This document shows positions 43,503 through 51,801 of a DNA stretch of 64,000 nucleotides, piece after piece. The stretch spans positions 186,001 through 250,000 of the forward strand of contig LBMP01000005.1 in the NCBI GenBank assembly GCA_001184205.1, in the 5' to 3' direction. Made by a program: the position numbers and the translations under genes. Origin of the DNA: Desulfocarbo indianensis (GTDB lineage: Bacteria; Desulfobacterota; Desulfarculia; Desulfarculales; Desulfarculaceae). A model generated the notes under the pieces. The model was not told the origin of the DNA. It made no database searches and was given only the letters and a program-made list of their open reading frames with translations. The stretch's first letter is position 1, and the number at the start of each line of letters is the position of its first letter.

Positions 43503-43688
43503 ATGAGCGGCGTTAGCTCAGTGGGCGGCGTTCAACAAGTCATGGCCGCGGCCGCCCAGGTCATGCAGCAAAACACCCAGGAACTGGCCGCCTCCTTGAT
43601 TCAACAGACCCTACAGGAATTAAACAACATGTCGCAGACAGCCGCCCAGATCACGGGCAAGGGGCTGAATTTGGACGTGACGGTTTAA
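43503..43688 (+). CDS. Small YjfB-like putative motility protein
   Basis: 61 aa with GGGAG 6 bases before the ATG. It is Gln/Ala-rich and helical (VQQVMAAAAQVMQQNTQELA), then LIQQTLQELNNM and the C-terminal ITGKGLNLDVTV, which resembles the ending LGxxIDxxV of the YjfB family of putative motility proteins. No enzyme motif. Assignment rests on length and the tail only. Confidence 0.55.
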   Translation: MSGVSSVGGVQQVMAAAAQVMQQNTQELAASLIQQTLQELNNMSQTAAQITGKGLNLDVTV

Positions 43689-43721
43689 CGGGCAGCCGGC
43701 GGGGTCGGAATTAATGGGGAC

Positions 43722-43756
43722 GAGTCGGGCTGCTTGGCCTGCAAGCAGCCCGACTC
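43722..43756 (+). other. 14-bp perfect hairpin between small gene and tRNA-Pro
   Basis: GAGTCGGGCTGCTT (43722-43735) pairs with AAGCAGCCCGACTC (43743-43756), 7-base loop. On the plus strand it is followed by A, not T, so it is not a classical terminator for the small gene; on the minus strand it comes after the tRNA terminator and its T tract. Confidence 0.6.
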
Positions 43757-43791
43757 AAAAAAACGAGGGGCTGGGCTTTTCGCCCAACCCC
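43757..43791 (-). terminator. Terminator downstream of tRNA-Pro
   Basis: Minus strand: GGGGTTGGGC/GCCCAGCCCC stem (plus-strand 43767-43776 with 43782-43791, one mismatch), then TCG and seven T (43763-43757). It begins 15 bases after the tRNA 3' end. Confidence 0.88.
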
Positions 43792-43806
43792 TTGGCTTTT
43801 ATTATC

Positions 43807-43883
43807 TGGTCGGGACGACTGGATTTGAACCAGCGGCCCCATGCTCCCGAAGCATGTGCGCTACCAGGCTGCGCCACGTCCCG
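43807..43883 (-). tRNA. tRNA-Pro (anticodon CGG), CCA encoded
   Basis: The minus strand gives a full cloverleaf: acceptor CGGGACG/CGTCCCG, D arm GCGC-AGCCTGGTA-GCGC, anticodon stem CATGC/GCATG with loop TTCGGGA (anticodon CGG), T arm CTGGTTCAAATCCAG, discriminator A and encoded CCA. 77 bases including CCA. It reads CCG codons, which are abundant in this high-GC DNA. Confidence 0.95.
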
Positions 43884-43894
43884 ACAAGCTGATA

Positions 43895-43923
43895 TTTCTA
43901 CACGAGCGGCCAGGGGCTGTCCA
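43895..43923 (-). promoter_or_regulatory. Promoter of tRNA-Pro
   Basis: On the minus strand TGGACA (43923-43918), 17-base spacer, TAGAAA (43900-43895), ending 11 bases before the tRNA 5' end. Spacing is ideal for sigma-70. Confidence 0.55.
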
Positions 43924-43930
43924 CCCCTTT

Positions 43931-44545
43931 TTAGGCTTCGCCCTGGCCCACCGAGGCGATATTTTTCGCTGAATCGCCCAGACGATCCAACAGGTTCAAA
44001 AGTATGCGCGCCGTGGCCCCCCAAATGACGTCGCCGTTGTGGCTGAGCGCCTCCTGATGAAAGCTCATGCCCTGCCAGCGCACCTCCGTGGGCTGGTAGG
44101 AGGCGCGGTCCAGCACCTTGGCCAGGGGCACCACCACCAGCCGCTCGACCTCCTGGGGATTGGGGGAAAATTCCACCCCCGGCTCCAAGAGCCCCACGAA
44201 AGGCGTCACCAGAAAATTGGTGACGGTCACCACCTGGTCCAGGCGGGCCACCACCCGGGCCGCGTCCAGGCACACCCCGATCTCCTCGCAGGTTTCGCGC
44301 AGGGCGGTGAAGGCCAAATCCGGGTCATCGGGATCGCTGGCCCCGCCGGGAAAGGAAATCTGGCCGGCGTGGGTGGGCAGGCTCTTGGTGCGCTTGGTGA
44401 ATACCACCTGGGCCTGACCTTGGTCCTCCCAAAGCGGCATCAGGACCGCGGCTTCGCGGGCTTGGGGATTTTCAAGCAGCTTGGGCGGGCGGGCGGCCAA
44501 GGCCCGGCTAAAAGCCCGAGCTGTATCTTCCAATAATTTGCTCAT
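43931..44545 (-). CDS. Nudix hydrolase, CoA pyrophosphatase-like (NudL/YeaB type)
   Basis: 204 aa from ATG 44545; an open frame extends to 44710 but that part is the antisense of the DUF1178 gene. The family motif QISFPGGASDPDDPD runs into a Nudix box with ALRETCEEIGV. The UPF0035/CoAse subfamily pattern (LLxxRT, HxGQxxFPGG) is visible as FTKRTKSLPTHAGQISFPGG. Predicted to split CoA or its derivatives to 3',5'-ADP and phosphopantetheine. It is divergent from the DUF1178 gene and ends just upstream of tRNA-Pro on the same strand. Confidence 0.87.
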   Translation of the reverse strand: MSKLLEDTARAFSRALAARPPKLLENPQAREAAVLMPLWEDQGQAQVVFTKRTKSLPTHAGQISFPGGASDPDDPDLAFTALRETCEEIGVCLDAARVVARLDQVVTVTNFLVTPFVGLLEPGVEFSPNPQEVERLVVVPLAKVLDRASYQPTEVRWQGMSFHQEALSHNGDVIWGATARILLNLLDRLGDSAKNIASVGQGEA

Positions 44546-44634
44546 GGCGGGTATTCTACCCCACCGGGGGCAAAGACTCCAGGCAACCTGGTCTTGCACA
44601 AAATGGTATGATATAAAATAATGAGGGAGGGCCC

Positions 44635-45099
44635 ATGCTGGTTTTCGACTTGCAATGCGACCAGGGCCATAGATTCGAGGGCTGGTTCGACAGCCATAAG
44701 GACCTGGCAAAACAGATTAAAAACAAAATGATCGCCTGCCCGGTCTGCGGAGCGGAATCCGTGCGCCAGGTGCCGAGTTCCTTTGCCATCGCCAAGCGGG
44801 GCCAAGCCTCTCCCCGGCCCAATGAAGGGGATTCTCCTGATCCCGACGCCGCCGCCAGGCTGCTGGGCGAGGCGCTCAAGCGCTATCTCAAGGAAAACTT
44901 CGAGGACGTAGGCGCCAAGTTCGCCAACGAAGCCTTGAAAATGCATTTCGGCGCCACGGAAACCCGCAACATCCGCGGCGTCTCCACGCCGGAAGAGGAA
45001 AAGATGCTCCAGCGGGAAGGGGTGAACTTCTTCAAGGTGGGCCCGCCCCCAAGCGCGGAAACGACCGTAACCAGCGGCGGCGAAGAAGAGGACGACTAG
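44635..45099 (+). CDS. DUF1178 family zinc-ribbon protein
   Basis: 154 aa. The N-terminus MLVFDLQCDQGHRFEGWFDS and CPVCGAESVRQVPS form a probable zinc ribbon (Cys8, His12, Cys36, Cys39). The C-terminal KRYLKENFEDVGAKFANEAL, KMHFGATETRNIRG and EEKMLQREGVNFFKV are typical of DUF1178. GGGAGG lies 4 bases before the ATG; a GTATGATATAAAAT stretch just upstream is AT-rich and may include the promoter. Function unknown. The end is an acidic tail (GGEEEDD). Confidence 0.88.
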   Translation: MLVFDLQCDQGHRFEGWFDSHKDLAKQIKNKMIACPVCGAESVRQVPSSFAIAKRGQASPRPNEGDSPDPDAAARLLGEALKRYLKENFEDVGAKFANEALKMHFGATETRNIRGVSTPEEEKMLQREGVNFFKVGPPPSAETTVTSGGEEEDD

Positions 45100-45131
45100 G
45101 CTTCCGGGACCGGCCGCGCAGGCAGGCCGGC

Positions 45132-45320
45132 CTATTCATCAGACCGGCTTTTATCCCCGCGGGACGTCCCATCCTGGAGGGCGCAGGGAGCGTTCTTGGC
45201 CACCAGGCGGCCCAATTCCCGGCAATACAAGGCCACGAAGGTCCGGCAGGAACCGGCCCCATCCACCGCCTCCTCCTGGGGAAAGCTGGCATGGGGGCAG
45301 CTGAGATCGCACCAACGCAT
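45132..45320 (-). CDS. Small Cys-rich protein of unknown function
   Basis: 62 aa with a strong ribosome site (GGAGG 6 bases before ATG 45320). Five Cys at residues 4, 8, 25, 33 and 46: RWCDLSCPHASFP, DGAGSCRTFVALYC and KNAPC. The spacing suggests a structural zinc or Fe-S site. It converges on the DUF1178 gene. I have seen similar short Cys proteins in other sulfate-reducer-type genomes but cannot name the family, so this recall is weak evidence. Confidence 0.65.
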   Translation of the reverse strand: MRWCDLSCPHASFPQEEAVDGAGSCRTFVALYCRELGRLVAKNAPCALQDGTSRGDKSRSDE

Positions 45321-45611
45321 GATCGCCCTCCGTTTTTATGCTGGCCAGACGCCCGGTTCGCGGCTTATCGCCACCATACCTACGCCAGGCGGCGCGCCCG
45401 GTCAAGCCCCGGCGGCGGGAGGCGGCCGCGGTTGACAAAGCCACGGGGGGCTGCTAGCTTCAACTGTCTAGTTTTTATCATAATCGCTGTCGCGGCCGGC
45501 TTGGGCGCCGGGCTTTGACCGGGCGAAGCGCCAGAGGCAAAAACCCAGTATCGCCAACCAGCTGGCCGACTTGCCGGAAGCATCGCGAGCAGGAGGCCCT
45601 GGAGTCACACA

Positions 45612-46874
45612 ATGCGCGGCGAGATAATCTGCATCGGCGACGAACTGATGAGCGGCCGGGTGGCCGACACCAATTCACGCTACGCCGCCCGCAGGCTCTG
45701 GCCCCTGGGCGTGGAGATCGGCGCGGTGGTGCTGGTGGGCGACGAGCCAAACGCCATCAAGGACGCTCTGTGCCGCGCCCTGTCCCGGGCCGATTTCGTT
45801 TTGGTCTCCGGCGGGCTGGGCACCACGGACGACGACATAACCGCCCGCACCGCCGCCGAGGTTTTCGAGCTGCCCCTGGCCGAAAGCCAGCGCATGGTGA
45901 GAAACCTGCGCGAATTCCTGGCCAAGCGCGGCCGGGAAGCCTCGGAGGAAGTGCTGAAAATGGCCTGGCTGCCCGAGGGCGCGGAGATACTCTGCGCCAC
46001 CTGCGCCGGCTTCCGTTTAATAGGCCCGGATGGCCAGCCGGTGTATTTCCTGCCGGGCGTGCCCAGGGAAATGCGCAAGATCACAGACGAAACCATCGTG
46101 CCCGAGCTTGTGAGCCTCCTGGCGGGCCAGGGCGAGGCCGTGGTCAGCCGGGAGATACGACTCTTCGGGGTGCCCGAATCCGAGGTGGGGACGCGTCTGG
46201 CCGGCCTGGCCGACCGGGGCCGGCGACCGGGGGTGAGTCTGGGCTATTATCCGGTGTTCCCCGAGGTGCGGGTCACGGTTACCGTGCGCCGTCTGGCGCG
46301 GGACGAGGCCGAGAGCGAGGCCCAGGCCCTGGTGGATGATATCCGGGCGCGCCTGGCCCAGTTCGTGGTTTCCCTGGACGGCGAATCCCTGGAGCAGAAA
46401 GTGGGCCGGCTCCTGGCCGAGCGGGGGCTCAGCCTGGCTTTGGCCGAGAGCTGCACCGGCGGCCTCATCGGCCACCGCCTGACCAACGTGGCCGGCTCCT
46501 CGGCCTATTTCGAGCGCGGCATGGTGGTCTACTCCAACCTGGCCAAGGAAGAGCTTTTGGGCGTGAGCCCGCAGACCCTGGCGGACCACGGCGCGGTGAG
46601 CCCCGAGACCGCCCGCGAGATGGCCCTGGGCGCGCGCAGCAGGGCGGGCACCGACCTGGCCCTGGCGGTGACCGGCATAGCCGGGCCGGAGGGCGGCACC
46701 CCGGAAAAGCCGGTGGGCACGGTTTATTTCGGGCTGGCCCACGGCGATGAGGTGGAAACCCATCACAGGCGATTCAGGGGCAACCGCTCCCAGGTCAAGG
46801 CCCAGTCGGCAGAAACCGCCCTGGACCTTCTGCGCCGCCATCTGGAGGAGCATGCGCCTGTTCATAGCGCTTGA
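45612..46874 (+). CDS. cinA: CinA-like protein (NMN deamidase / MoCF domain)
   Basis: 420 aa. N-terminal molybdopterin-binding-like domain with MRGEIICIGDELMSGRVADTNS, VSGGLGTTDDDITA and FLPGVPREM; C-terminal PncC amidase with ALAESCTGGLIGHRLTNVAGSS, VVYSNLAKEELLGV and VTGIAGPEGGT. It recycles NMN to nicotinate mononucleotide and hydrolyses ADP-ribose in relatives. It overlaps thpR by 23 bases and sits directly upstream of thpR and recA, a common neighbourhood. Confidence 0.95.
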   Translation: MRGEIICIGDELMSGRVADTNSRYAARRLWPLGVEIGAVVLVGDEPNAIKDALCRALSRADFVLVSGGLGTTDDDITARTAAEVFELPLAESQRMVRNLREFLAKRGREASEEVLKMAWLPEGAEILCATCAGFRLIGPDGQPVYFLPGVPREMRKITDETIVPELVSLLAGQGEAVVSREIRLFGVPESEVGTRLAGLADRGRRPGVSLGYYPVFPEVRVTVTVRRLARDEAESEAQALVDDIRARLAQFVVSLDGESLEQKVGRLLAERGLSLALAESCTGGLIGHRLTNVAGSSAYFERGMVVYSNLAKEELLGVSPQTLADHGAVSPETAREMALGARSRAGTDLALAVTGIAGPEGGTPEKPVGTVYFGLAHGDEVETHHRRFRGNRSQVKAQSAETALDLLRRHLEEHAPVHSA

Positions 46875-47433
46875 GCTGCCGCCCGAGGCCGTCCAGGCGG
46901 CCGGCCAGATCGCTAAAGAGCTGAAGGCCAGCGGCGCGGACGTGAAATGGGTCAAGCCCGAGGCCATGCATCTGACCCTGAAATTCCTGGGCGAGACGCC
47001 GGAAGACCAGGTGGCGGGTGTGAGCGAGGCTCTGGGCGAGGCCTGCCAGGGCCGCGGAAGCCTGGCGCTGGCGCTGAAGGGCTGCGGCGCTTTTCCCAGC
47101 CCCCAAAAGCCCCAGGTGGTCTGGCTGGGGCTGGACGGACAAACCAGCGCCCTGACGGACCTGGCGCGGGAGGTGGAAGAGCGCCTGGAGCTCTTGGGTT
47201 TTCCGCCCGAGCGGCGCTCCTTCAAGGCCCACCTCACCCTGGGCCGGCTGCGGCGGGGTCCCAGGGGCGGCGGCAAGCGGAACGCGCCCACCGCGCCGCT
47301 CGCGCGGGCCCTGGCGGCCCGGGCGGATTATCAGGGCCCTGATTTCAGGGCCGGCAAGATGGTTCTGATGCAAAGCACCCTCACCCCGGCGGGGCCCATA
47401 TACAAGCCTTTGGCCGAGTTCGAATTGGCGTGA
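46852..47433 (+). CDS. thpR: RNA 2',3'-cyclic phosphodiesterase (ThpR, 2H family)
   Basis: 193 aa from ATG 46852 (GGAGGAG directly upstream), within the last 23 bases of cinA. The two HxTx catalytic motifs are present as [10 protein letters not shown] and [11 protein letters not shown]. It opens 2',3'-cyclic phosphate RNA ends and may act in tRNA or RNA repair. Start [12 protein letters not shown] is typical. Located between cinA and recA, with the recA Shine-Dalgarno eight bases after its stop. Confidence 0.93.
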   Translation: MRLFIALELPPEAVQAAGQIAKELKASGADVKWVKPEAMHLTLKFLGETPEDQVAGVSEALGEACQGRGSLALALKGCGAFPSPQKPQVVWLGLDGQTSALTDLAREVEERLELLGFPPERRSFKAHLTLGRLRRGPRGGGKRNAPTAPLARALAARADYQGPDFRAGKMVLMQSTLTPAGPIYKPLAEFELA

Positions 47434-47453
47434 GTTTATCTAAGGAGGTAGGC

Positions 47454-48500
<1,047 letters not shown>

Positions 48501-48655
48501 ACCCGGCCCGGCCGGCCTGGCGGCGGCGGATGCCCGGCGGCTTGCTTTAAGCCGCCGCCTCTGATAGGAAGCTCGGCAGGATGTGCGTGAGTCGGGCGAA
48601 TATTCTCTAACCACCGTATTTGCCGGGCCGGGCCCGGCGGCGCAAAGGATGTCCC

Positions 48656-51310
48656 ATGGCCTTGACCGGCAATGAGATAAGGCAAAAGTTCCTGGACTAT
48701 TTCAAGGCCCAGGGCCATACCGTGGTGAACAGCTCTTCCCTGGTGCCCAAGGACGACCCCAGCCTGCTCTTCACCAACGCGGGCATGGTGCAGTTCAAGC
48801 AGGTTTTCGTGGGCCAGGAAAAGCGGGATTACCAGCGCGCCGCCACCTGCCAAAAATGCTTCCGCGCCTCGGGCAAGCACAACGACCTGGAAAACGTGGG
48901 CCGCACCCCCCGCCACCACACCTTTTTCGAGATGCTGGGCAACTTCAGCTTCGGCGATTATTTCAAGAAGGACGCGGTGCGCTTCGGCTGGCAGCTTTTA
49001 ACCGAGGGCTTCGGCCTGGACCCGGAACGGCTCTGGGTCAGCGTGCACGAGAGCGACGACGAGGCCGAGTCCCTGTGGCAAAGCGAGGTGGGGGTGCGCA
49101 AGGAGCGCATCGTTCGCCTGGGCGACGAGGAAAACTTCTGGGCCATGGGCGACACCGGCCCCTGCGGACCCTGCTCGGAGATACACATCGACCAGGGCCC
49201 CGAGGTGGGCTGCGGCCGGCCGGATTGCGCGGTGGGCTGCGATTGCGACCGCTATCTGGAGCTGTGGAACCTGGTGTTCATGCAGTACAACCGCGACGCC
49301 GCGGGCAAAATGACCCCCCTGCCCAAGCCCAGCATCGACACCGGCATGGGCCTGGAGCGCATCGCCGCCACGGTGCAGGGCAAGCTGAGCAATTACGACA
49401 GCGACCTTTTCACGCCCATCCTGGCCAGGGCCGGCGAGCTGGCCGGCCAGGCTTACGGCCAGGCCGCCGAAAGCGACGTGAGCCTGCGGGTGATCGCCGA
49501 CCACGCCAGGGCCTGCGCCTTCCTCGTCGCCGACGGGGTCATGCCCAAGAACGAGGGCCGGGGCTACGTGCTGCGCCGCATCCTGCGCCGCGCCGCCCGC
49601 CACGGCCGCAAGCTGGGCATTGAAAAGCCCTTTCTCCACCTGGTCTCCCAGACGGTCATGGACGAGATGGTCCAGGTCTATCCCCAGTTCAAGGACTCGC
49701 GGGCCTTTGTGGACAAGGTGATCCACACCGAGGAGGAACGCTTCGGCGAGACCCTGGACACCGGGCTCAAGCTTCTGTCCGACGCCATGGGCGAGGCCAA
49801 GGCCAAGGGCGCGAGCGAGCTTTCCGGCCAGGTGGCCTTCAAGCTCTACGACACCTACGGCTTCCCCCTGGACCTCACCCAGACCATCTGCCAGGAGGAG
49901 GGCCTGGGCGTGGACGAGGCCGGCTTCCAAAGCGCCATGGAGGGTCAGCGCACGCGCAGCCGGGCCGCCTGGAAGGGCTCCGGCGAGGAAGAGCTGCCGC
50001 CCGCCCTGGCCAGGCTCAAGGCCGGCGGCTTCCAAACCGGGTTCACCGGCTACGAGGGCCTGAGCGCCGCGAGCCAGGCTGCCGCGCTCCTGGTGGAGGG
50101 CGAGGAGGTGGACGCGGTGGGCCAGGGCCAGGAGGCCGAGCTGGTGGCGCCCAAAACGCCGTTTTACGGCGCGGCCGGCGGCCAGGTGGGCGACGTGGGC
50201 GAGATAAAGGGTCCCGAAGGCCGGGCCGTGGTGCGGGACACCATGAAGCCCGGCGGCGAGATGATCGTGCACCGCATCAAGGTGACCGGGGGCGTCATCA
50301 AAAAAGGCGACGCCATCGAGCTGTTGGTGGATCACCGGGCCCGGGCCGCCACCGCCGCCAACCACACCGCCACCCATCTGCTGCACGCCGCCCTGCGCGC
50401 GGTGCTGGGCGAGCACGTGAAACAGGCCGGCTCCATGGTTTCGCCCCAGCGCCTCAGGTTCGATTTCAGCCATTTCGAGGCGCTGACCCCGGAGCAGCTG
50501 GGCGACATCGAGCGCCGGGTCAATGAAGGCGTCCGGGCCAACATCGCCCTGGAGACCCAGGTGATGGACCTGGAAGAAGCCATGGCCACCGGCGCCATGG
50601 CGCTGTTTGAGGAACGCTACGGCAACCGGGTGCGCCTGGTGCAGATTCCCGGCGTGAGCAAGGAGCTTTGCGGCGGCACCCATTGCAACCGCACCGGCGA
50701 CATCGGGCTGTTCAAGCTGGTGAGCGAATCCTCGGTGGCCGCCGGGGTGCGGAGGGTGGAGGCGCTCACCGGCGCGGCCGCGGTGGAGGCCATGCAGGCG
50801 GTGGACGAGGAACTCAACAAAACCGCCGCCCAATTGAAAGCCCCCCGCTCCGAGGCCAGCGCCAAGGCGGCCGCCCTGCAGGCCCAGCTCAAGCAGGCCC
50901 GTAGCGAGATCGAGGCCCTCAAGGTGAAGCTGGCCAGCGGCGGCGGCGGGCGCGATCTTTTGTCCGAGGCCAAAGAGATCGCCGGCGTCAAGGTCATCGC
51001 GGCCCAGGTGGAGGCCGACACCCCCAAGGCCCTGCGCGAAGCGGCCGACAACCTGCGCGACCGCCTGGGCTCCGGCGTGGCGGTTCTGGGCGCGGCGGTG
51101 GAAGGCAAGGCCATGCTGCTGGCCCTGGTGACCAAGGACCTGGTCAAGCGCTTCCACGCCGGCAACCTGGTCAAGGTGCTGGCCCCCCTGGTGGGCGGCG
51201 GCGGCGGCGGCAGGCCGGACATGGCCCAGGCCGGCGGCCAGAACCCCGAAGGCCTGGAAGCGGCCCTGGCCAGGGTGCCTGAACTCGTCGAAGAACAGGC
51301 CAAGAGCTGA
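48656..51310 (+). CDS. alaS: Alanyl-tRNA synthetase
   Basis: 884 aa from ATG 48656 (AAGGA 7 bases upstream). Class II aminoacylation core begins LTGNEIRQKFLDYFKAQGH; motif 2 region RTPRHHTFFEMLGNFSFGDYF; Zn-dependent editing site AANHTATHLLHAAL and CGGTHCNRTGDIGLF; C-terminal coiled-coil and a Gly-rich DHHA1 domain (VGGGGGGRPDMAQAGG). It charges tRNA-Ala and removes mischarged Ser/Gly. recA-alaS adjacency is common. 155 bases separate it from recA. Confidence 0.98.
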   Translation: MALTGNEIRQKFLDYFKAQGHTVVNSSSLVPKDDPSLLFTNAGMVQFKQVFVGQEKRDYQRAATCQKCFRASGKHNDLENVGRTPRHHTFFEMLGNFSFGDYFKKDAVRFGWQLLTEGFGLDPERLWVSVHESDDEAESLWQSEVGVRKERIVRLGDEENFWAMGDTGPCGPCSEIHIDQGPEVGCGRPDCAVGCDCDRYLELWNLVFMQYNRDAAGKMTPLPKPSIDTGMGLERIAATVQGKLSNYDSDLFTPILARAGELAGQAYGQAAESDVSLRVIADHARACAFLVADGVMPKNEGRGYVLRRILRRAARHGRKLGIEKPFLHLVSQTVMDEMVQVYPQFKDSRAFVDKVIHTEEERFGETLDTGLKLLSDAMGEAKAKGASELSGQVAFKLYDTYGFPLDLTQTICQEEGLGVDEAGFQSAMEGQRTRSRAAWKGSGEEELPPALARLKAGGFQTGFTGYEGLSAASQAAALLVEGEEVDAVGQGQEAELVAPKTPFYGAAGGQVGDVGEIKGPEGRAVVRDTMKPGGEMIVHRIKVTGGVIKKGDAIELLVDHRARAATAANHTATHLLHAALRAVLGEHVKQAGSMVSPQRLRFDFSHFEALTPEQLGDIERRVNEGVRANIALETQVMDLEEAMATGAMALFEERYGNRVRLVQIPGVSKELCGGTHCNRTGDIGLFKLVSESSVAAGVRRVEALTGAAAVEAMQAVDEELNKTAAQLKAPRSEASAKAAALQAQLKQARSEIEALKVKLASGGGGRDLLSEAKEIAGVKVIAAQVEADTPKALREAADNLRDRLGSGVAVLGAAVEGKAMLLALVTKDLVKRFHAGNLVKVLAPLVGGGGGGRPDMAQAGGQNPEGLEAALARVPELVEEQAKS

Positions 51311-51335
51311 GGCGGGAGGGGTAGGCGAAGCGACC

Positions 51336-51716
51336 ATGGAACAATCCCTCCCCATGCATGGCGAACTGGAGTTCTTCATAACCGAGCTCAGCGCCGAGCA
51401 CGCCACCAGCCGCATGCCGGTCAAGGCCGGCATGTGCAATCCCTTCGGCACGGTGCACGCGGGCGCCATGTTGTGGATGGCCGACGTCACCGCCACGGTT
51501 TTGGCCCTGGGCAAGACCCAGGCCTCGCCCGGCCAAAAGGGTTTTCCCCTGGCCGTCAATCTGCATTGCTCGCTCTTGGGCAACGTGGGTTCCGGCGAGA
51601 TCAGGGCGGAGGCGCGCTACGTGCGGCGCGGCCGCCGGGTCTCGGTGATACGCACCCTGGTCACGGCCGATGGCAAGCTATTGGCCGAGGTGACCACCAG
51701 CCATTTGCCGGCCTGA
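51336..51716 (+). CDS. PaaI-family hotdog thioesterase
   Basis: 126 aa single hotdog fold. The helix and strand motif NPFGTVHAGAMLWMADVTA includes the His-Gly-Gly-like region with the PaaI catalytic Asp in the following helix. C-terminal VRRGRRVSVIRTLVTADGKLLAEVTTSHLP. Predicted acyl-CoA thioesterase, possibly for phenylacetyl- or hydroxyacyl-CoAs. 25 bases after alaS; probably cotranscribed and ended by the hairpin at 51739-51765. Confidence 0.85.
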   Translation: MEQSLPMHGELEFFITELSAEHATSRMPVKAGMCNPFGTVHAGAMLWMADVTATVLALGKTQASPGQKGFPLAVNLHCSLLGNVGSGEIRAEARYVRRGRRVSVIRTLVTADGKLLAEVTTSHLPA

Positions 51717-51735
51717 TACAAGCGCCACGCCGATT

Positions 51736-51765
51736 AAAAAGCCGGGACCCCCAGGGCCCCGGCTT
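51736..51765. terminator. Convergent terminator between thioesterase and activator genes
   Basis: 12-bp stem with one mismatch: AAGCCGGGACCC (51739-51750) / GGGCCCCGGCTT (51754-51765), 3-base loop. The A5 at 51736-51740 gives a T tract on the minus strand, where the activator gene ends at 51802; the T tract on the plus side is weaker (GGTCGTTTT). Confidence 0.8.
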
Positions 51766-51794
51766 GGTCGTTTTAGCGGCTTGGTCGTTTTAGC
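51761..51794. repeat. 17-bp perfect tandem duplication
   Basis: GGCTTGGTCGTTTTAGC occurs at 51761-51777 and immediately again at 51778-51794, followed by GGCTGG. It duplicates the plus-strand flank of the terminator and lies 7 bases from the stop of the activator gene on the minus strand. Likely replication slippage; no function is suggested. Confidence 0.85.
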
Positions 51795-51801
51795 GGCTGG
51801 C

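Noticed and set aside
48998-51583. 861-aa minus-strand frame over alaS
   Set aside because: Antisense shadow of alaS, no family motif.
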